From Methylococcales bacterium (GTDB lineage Bacteria; Pseudomonadota; Gammaproteobacteria; Methylococcales; Methylomonadaceae), in contig SHZG01000097.1 in the NCBI GenBank assembly GCA_009692395.1, positions 1-8,627 on the forward strand: DNA of 8,627 nucleotides. The letters are read 5' to 3'. How positions within the stretch are numbered: the first letter of the stretch is position 1; every line of letters starts with the position of its first letter. The translations under genes were made by a program, and so were the position numbers. Of this stretch, positions 7,494 to 8,627 are shown piece by piece. The notes beneath the pieces are model-generated. The model saw only the letters and a program-made list of their open reading frames with translations. It did not search any database and was not told the DNA's origin.

Positions 7494-8398
7494 ATGGGTG
7501 GTTTTGTTATTGTATTTTTTATATTTGCGGTTGTATTGGGCTTTATGAGTGTTAAATCCGTACCGCAAGGTATGGAATACACCGTGCTGCGTTTTGGACG
7601 TTATACCAACACCCTATCCCCAGGGTTAAATATTATCGTGCCGATTATTGATAGCATTGGTCATAAAATGGTGATAATGGAGCAGGTGATGGATGTACCG
7701 TCACAAGAAGTTATTACTAAAGACAATGCCATGGTGACGGTTGACGGCGTGATTTTTTATCAAGTCATGGATGCCGCTAAAGCAGCTTATGAAGTCAGTC
7801 AATTGAACTGGGCGATTTTAAATCTGGTCATGACCAACATTCGTACTGTGATGGGTTCGATGGATTGAGATGAATTGTTATCTCGCCGTGATGATATTAA
7901 TGCCCGCATTTTGAATGTCGTTGATGATGCCACCACACAGTCACGCGTATTGAAATCAAAGACATTGCACCGCCTAAAGATTTAGTGGAAGCAATGGGCA
8001 GACAAATGAAAGCTGAACGTTTAAAACGCGCGTCCATTTTTGAAGCGGAAGGCTTACGACAAGCGGAAATTTTACGCGCTGATGGTGCACAACAAGCCGC
8101 TATTTTAGAAGCCGAAGGACGTAAAGAGGCCTCGTATCGTGATGCTGATGCGCGTGAACGTTTAGCCCAAGCCGAAGCCCGCGCAACGTTGATGGTCTCA
8201 GAAGCGATTAGCAAAGGTGATGTGCAGGCGATTAATTATTTTGTCGCCCTCAAATATATTGATGCCTTGAAAGGTATTGCCGCTGCGGATAACAGTAAGT
8301 GAGTGTTTATGCCCTTAGATTCTTCAAGCGTCATTGGTGCAATTGGTGGTATTGGTGAACTGGCAAAAGAAGCCATGAGTAACAGAGCTAAATCATGA
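7494..8398 (+). pseudogene. qmcA, SPFH/stomatin-like membrane protein, inactivated
   Basis: QmcA is an SPFH (band 7) inner-membrane scaffold that works with an NfeD partner and is linked to FtsH-dependent protein quality control. The first part shows the membrane anchor, then VPQGMEYTVLRFGRYT, LSPGLNIIVP and VPSQEVITKDNAMVTVDGV, and stops at TGA 7866-7868 inside VMGSMD-(L)-DELLS, where relatives have Leu. The same frame continues as DELLSRRDDINARILNVV to about 7937. There some 13 nt coding for P-W-G-V-K appear to be missing, and the frame changes into V-T-R-I-E-I-K-D-I. The Ala/Glu/Arg-rich coiled coil (LRQAEILRADGAQQAAI) and DVQAINYFVALKYIDALKGI follow. A second TGA at 8300-8302 precedes V-F-M-P-L-D-S-S-S-V-I-G and the true TGA at 8396-8398. 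Restoring the deletion gives about 305 codons, the E. coli length. The last codons overlap the NfeD start as ATGA. Confidence 0.9.
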
Positions 8399-8481
8399 GC
8401 GAAATAGAATTAGTTTTTTGGTACTGGTGGGTCTTCGCGGTTGTTTGCTTAGTAATAGAAATATTAGTCCCTGCGTTTTTC
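8395..8481 (+). pseudogene. NfeD family protein, 5' fragment truncated by IS1
   Basis: ATG 8395-8397 overlaps the qmcA stop (ATGA), the usual layout for this translationally coupled pair. The 29 native residues, starting MSEIELVFWYWWVFAVVCLV and ending IEILVPAFF, match the first membrane helix and the E-(I/L)-x-x-P motif of NfeD/YbbJ-like proteins. Reading then enters the IS1 end at GGTAGTGG (8482), adds G-S-G-L-N-L and stops at TAA 8500-8502. The remaining membrane helices and the C-terminal OB-fold domain are missing from the window. NfeD proteins bind SPFH scaffolds such as QmcA, so losing it removes the second half of the complex. The IS1 insertion could have come before or after the qmcA lesions. 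Confidence 0.78.
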
Positions 8482-8499
8482 GGTAGTGGGTTAAATCTG
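8482..8499 (+). repeat. Inferred terminal inverted repeat of the IS1 element
   Basis: GGTAGTG matches six of the first seven bases of the E. coli IS1 right end (GGTAATG) and marks the point where nfeD sequence stops. The opposite end is not visible, so the repeat itself cannot be confirmed. Confidence 0.5.
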
Positions 8500-8502
8500 T
8501 AA

Positions 8503-8627
8503 TTATGAATAAATATCGCGCCCGAATTCGACCTTGTTGATAAGCAAACCGATGACGGTGTCGTGCATCAACTCTAGTTTTGAGAAGCCAATGGTCTTGC
8601 GATTGAGTCGTTTGATCCATGTCCGAA
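8503..8627 (-). CDS. IS1-family transposase (InsB), C-terminal fragment (5' end outside window)
   Basis: From 8625 down to the TAA at 8503-8505 the minus strand reads RTWIKRLNRKTIGFSKL, then ELMHDTVIGLLINKVEFG and RDIYS. This matches the C-terminus of IS1 transposase, which in E. coli runs R-L-A-R-K-T-I-C-F-S-R-S then H-E-K-V-I-G-T-F-I-E-K. The enzyme is a DDE transposase, made in classical IS1 by frameshifting between insA and insB. Only 40 residues are visible, beyond the catalytic centre. A longer overlapping minus-strand frame (8393-8620) is a shadow. Confidence 0.82.
   Translation of the reverse strand, partial: RTWIKRLNRKTIGFSKLELMHDTVIGLLINKVEFGRDIYS

Larger units (their letters stand above)
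8482..8627 (-). mobile_element. End of an IS1-family insertion sequence
   Basis: The element begins where NfeD homology ends, at GGTAGTGGGTTAAATCTG. This resembles the GGTAATG-type outer end of E. coli IS1, and transposase coding runs on the minus strand to within 21 bp of it, as expected for the insB-side end. The other end, and therefore the target duplication, are outside the window. Confidence 0.75.

Noticed and set aside
7985..8302. Stand-alone 105-codon coiled-coil gene starting at GTG 7985
   Set aside because: It is the C-terminal half of QmcA in a shifted frame; homology continues upstream of 7985 to about 7940 with no ribosome site at the GTG.

Overview
The window looks like a stretch of a moderately AT-rich gammaproteobacterial chromosome. 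The QmcA/NfeD pair, the very large bacterial alpha-2-macroglobulin, the Rpn-type nuclease gene and the IS110 and IS1 fragments would suit an insertion-sequence-rich lineage such as the sulfur-oxidising Thiotrichales/Beggiatoaceae. That lineage is an inference from remembered family resemblance; no marker gene is present. Both ends of the window lie inside insertion sequences (IS110 on the left, IS1 on the right), so this may be a whole assembly contig that stopped at repeats.

Layout. 1-147: 3' end of an IS110-family element with the last 36 codons of its transposase. 154-942 (minus): a broken Rpn/PD-(D/E)XK transposase-like nuclease gene with two compensating single-base frameshifts, the first falling between its catalytic motifs. 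943-1078: a non-coding gap with a perfect 34-bp palindrome preceded by GTAG, resembling a REP element, and a 10-bp inverted repeat around it. 1079-6949 (minus): an intact 1956-residue membrane-anchored alpha-2-macroglobulin with a C-T-E-Q thioester motif. 6992-7300 (minus): a 102-residue two-helix membrane protein with a proline-rich tail, 42 bp upstream of the macroglobulin and probably in its operon. 7301-7493: a shared divergent upstream region. 7494-8398 (plus): qmcA (SPFH/stomatin family), inactivated by two in-frame TGA codons and an inferred 13-nt deletion. 8395-8481 (plus): the first 29 codons of an NfeD partner gene, cut off by IS1. 8482-8627: the end of that IS1 element with the C-terminus of its transposase on the minus strand.

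How it fits together. The living part is the minus-strand pair of small membrane protein plus periplasmic macroglobulin, a likely envelope-defence or protease-trapping unit. Everything around it is decaying or mobile: the qmcA-nfeD membrane-quality-control operon has been lost through point mutation, deletion and IS1 insertion, and the other side has been invaded by IS110, an Rpn gene and a REP-like palindrome. I found no RNA gene, CRISPR array, origin or attachment site.
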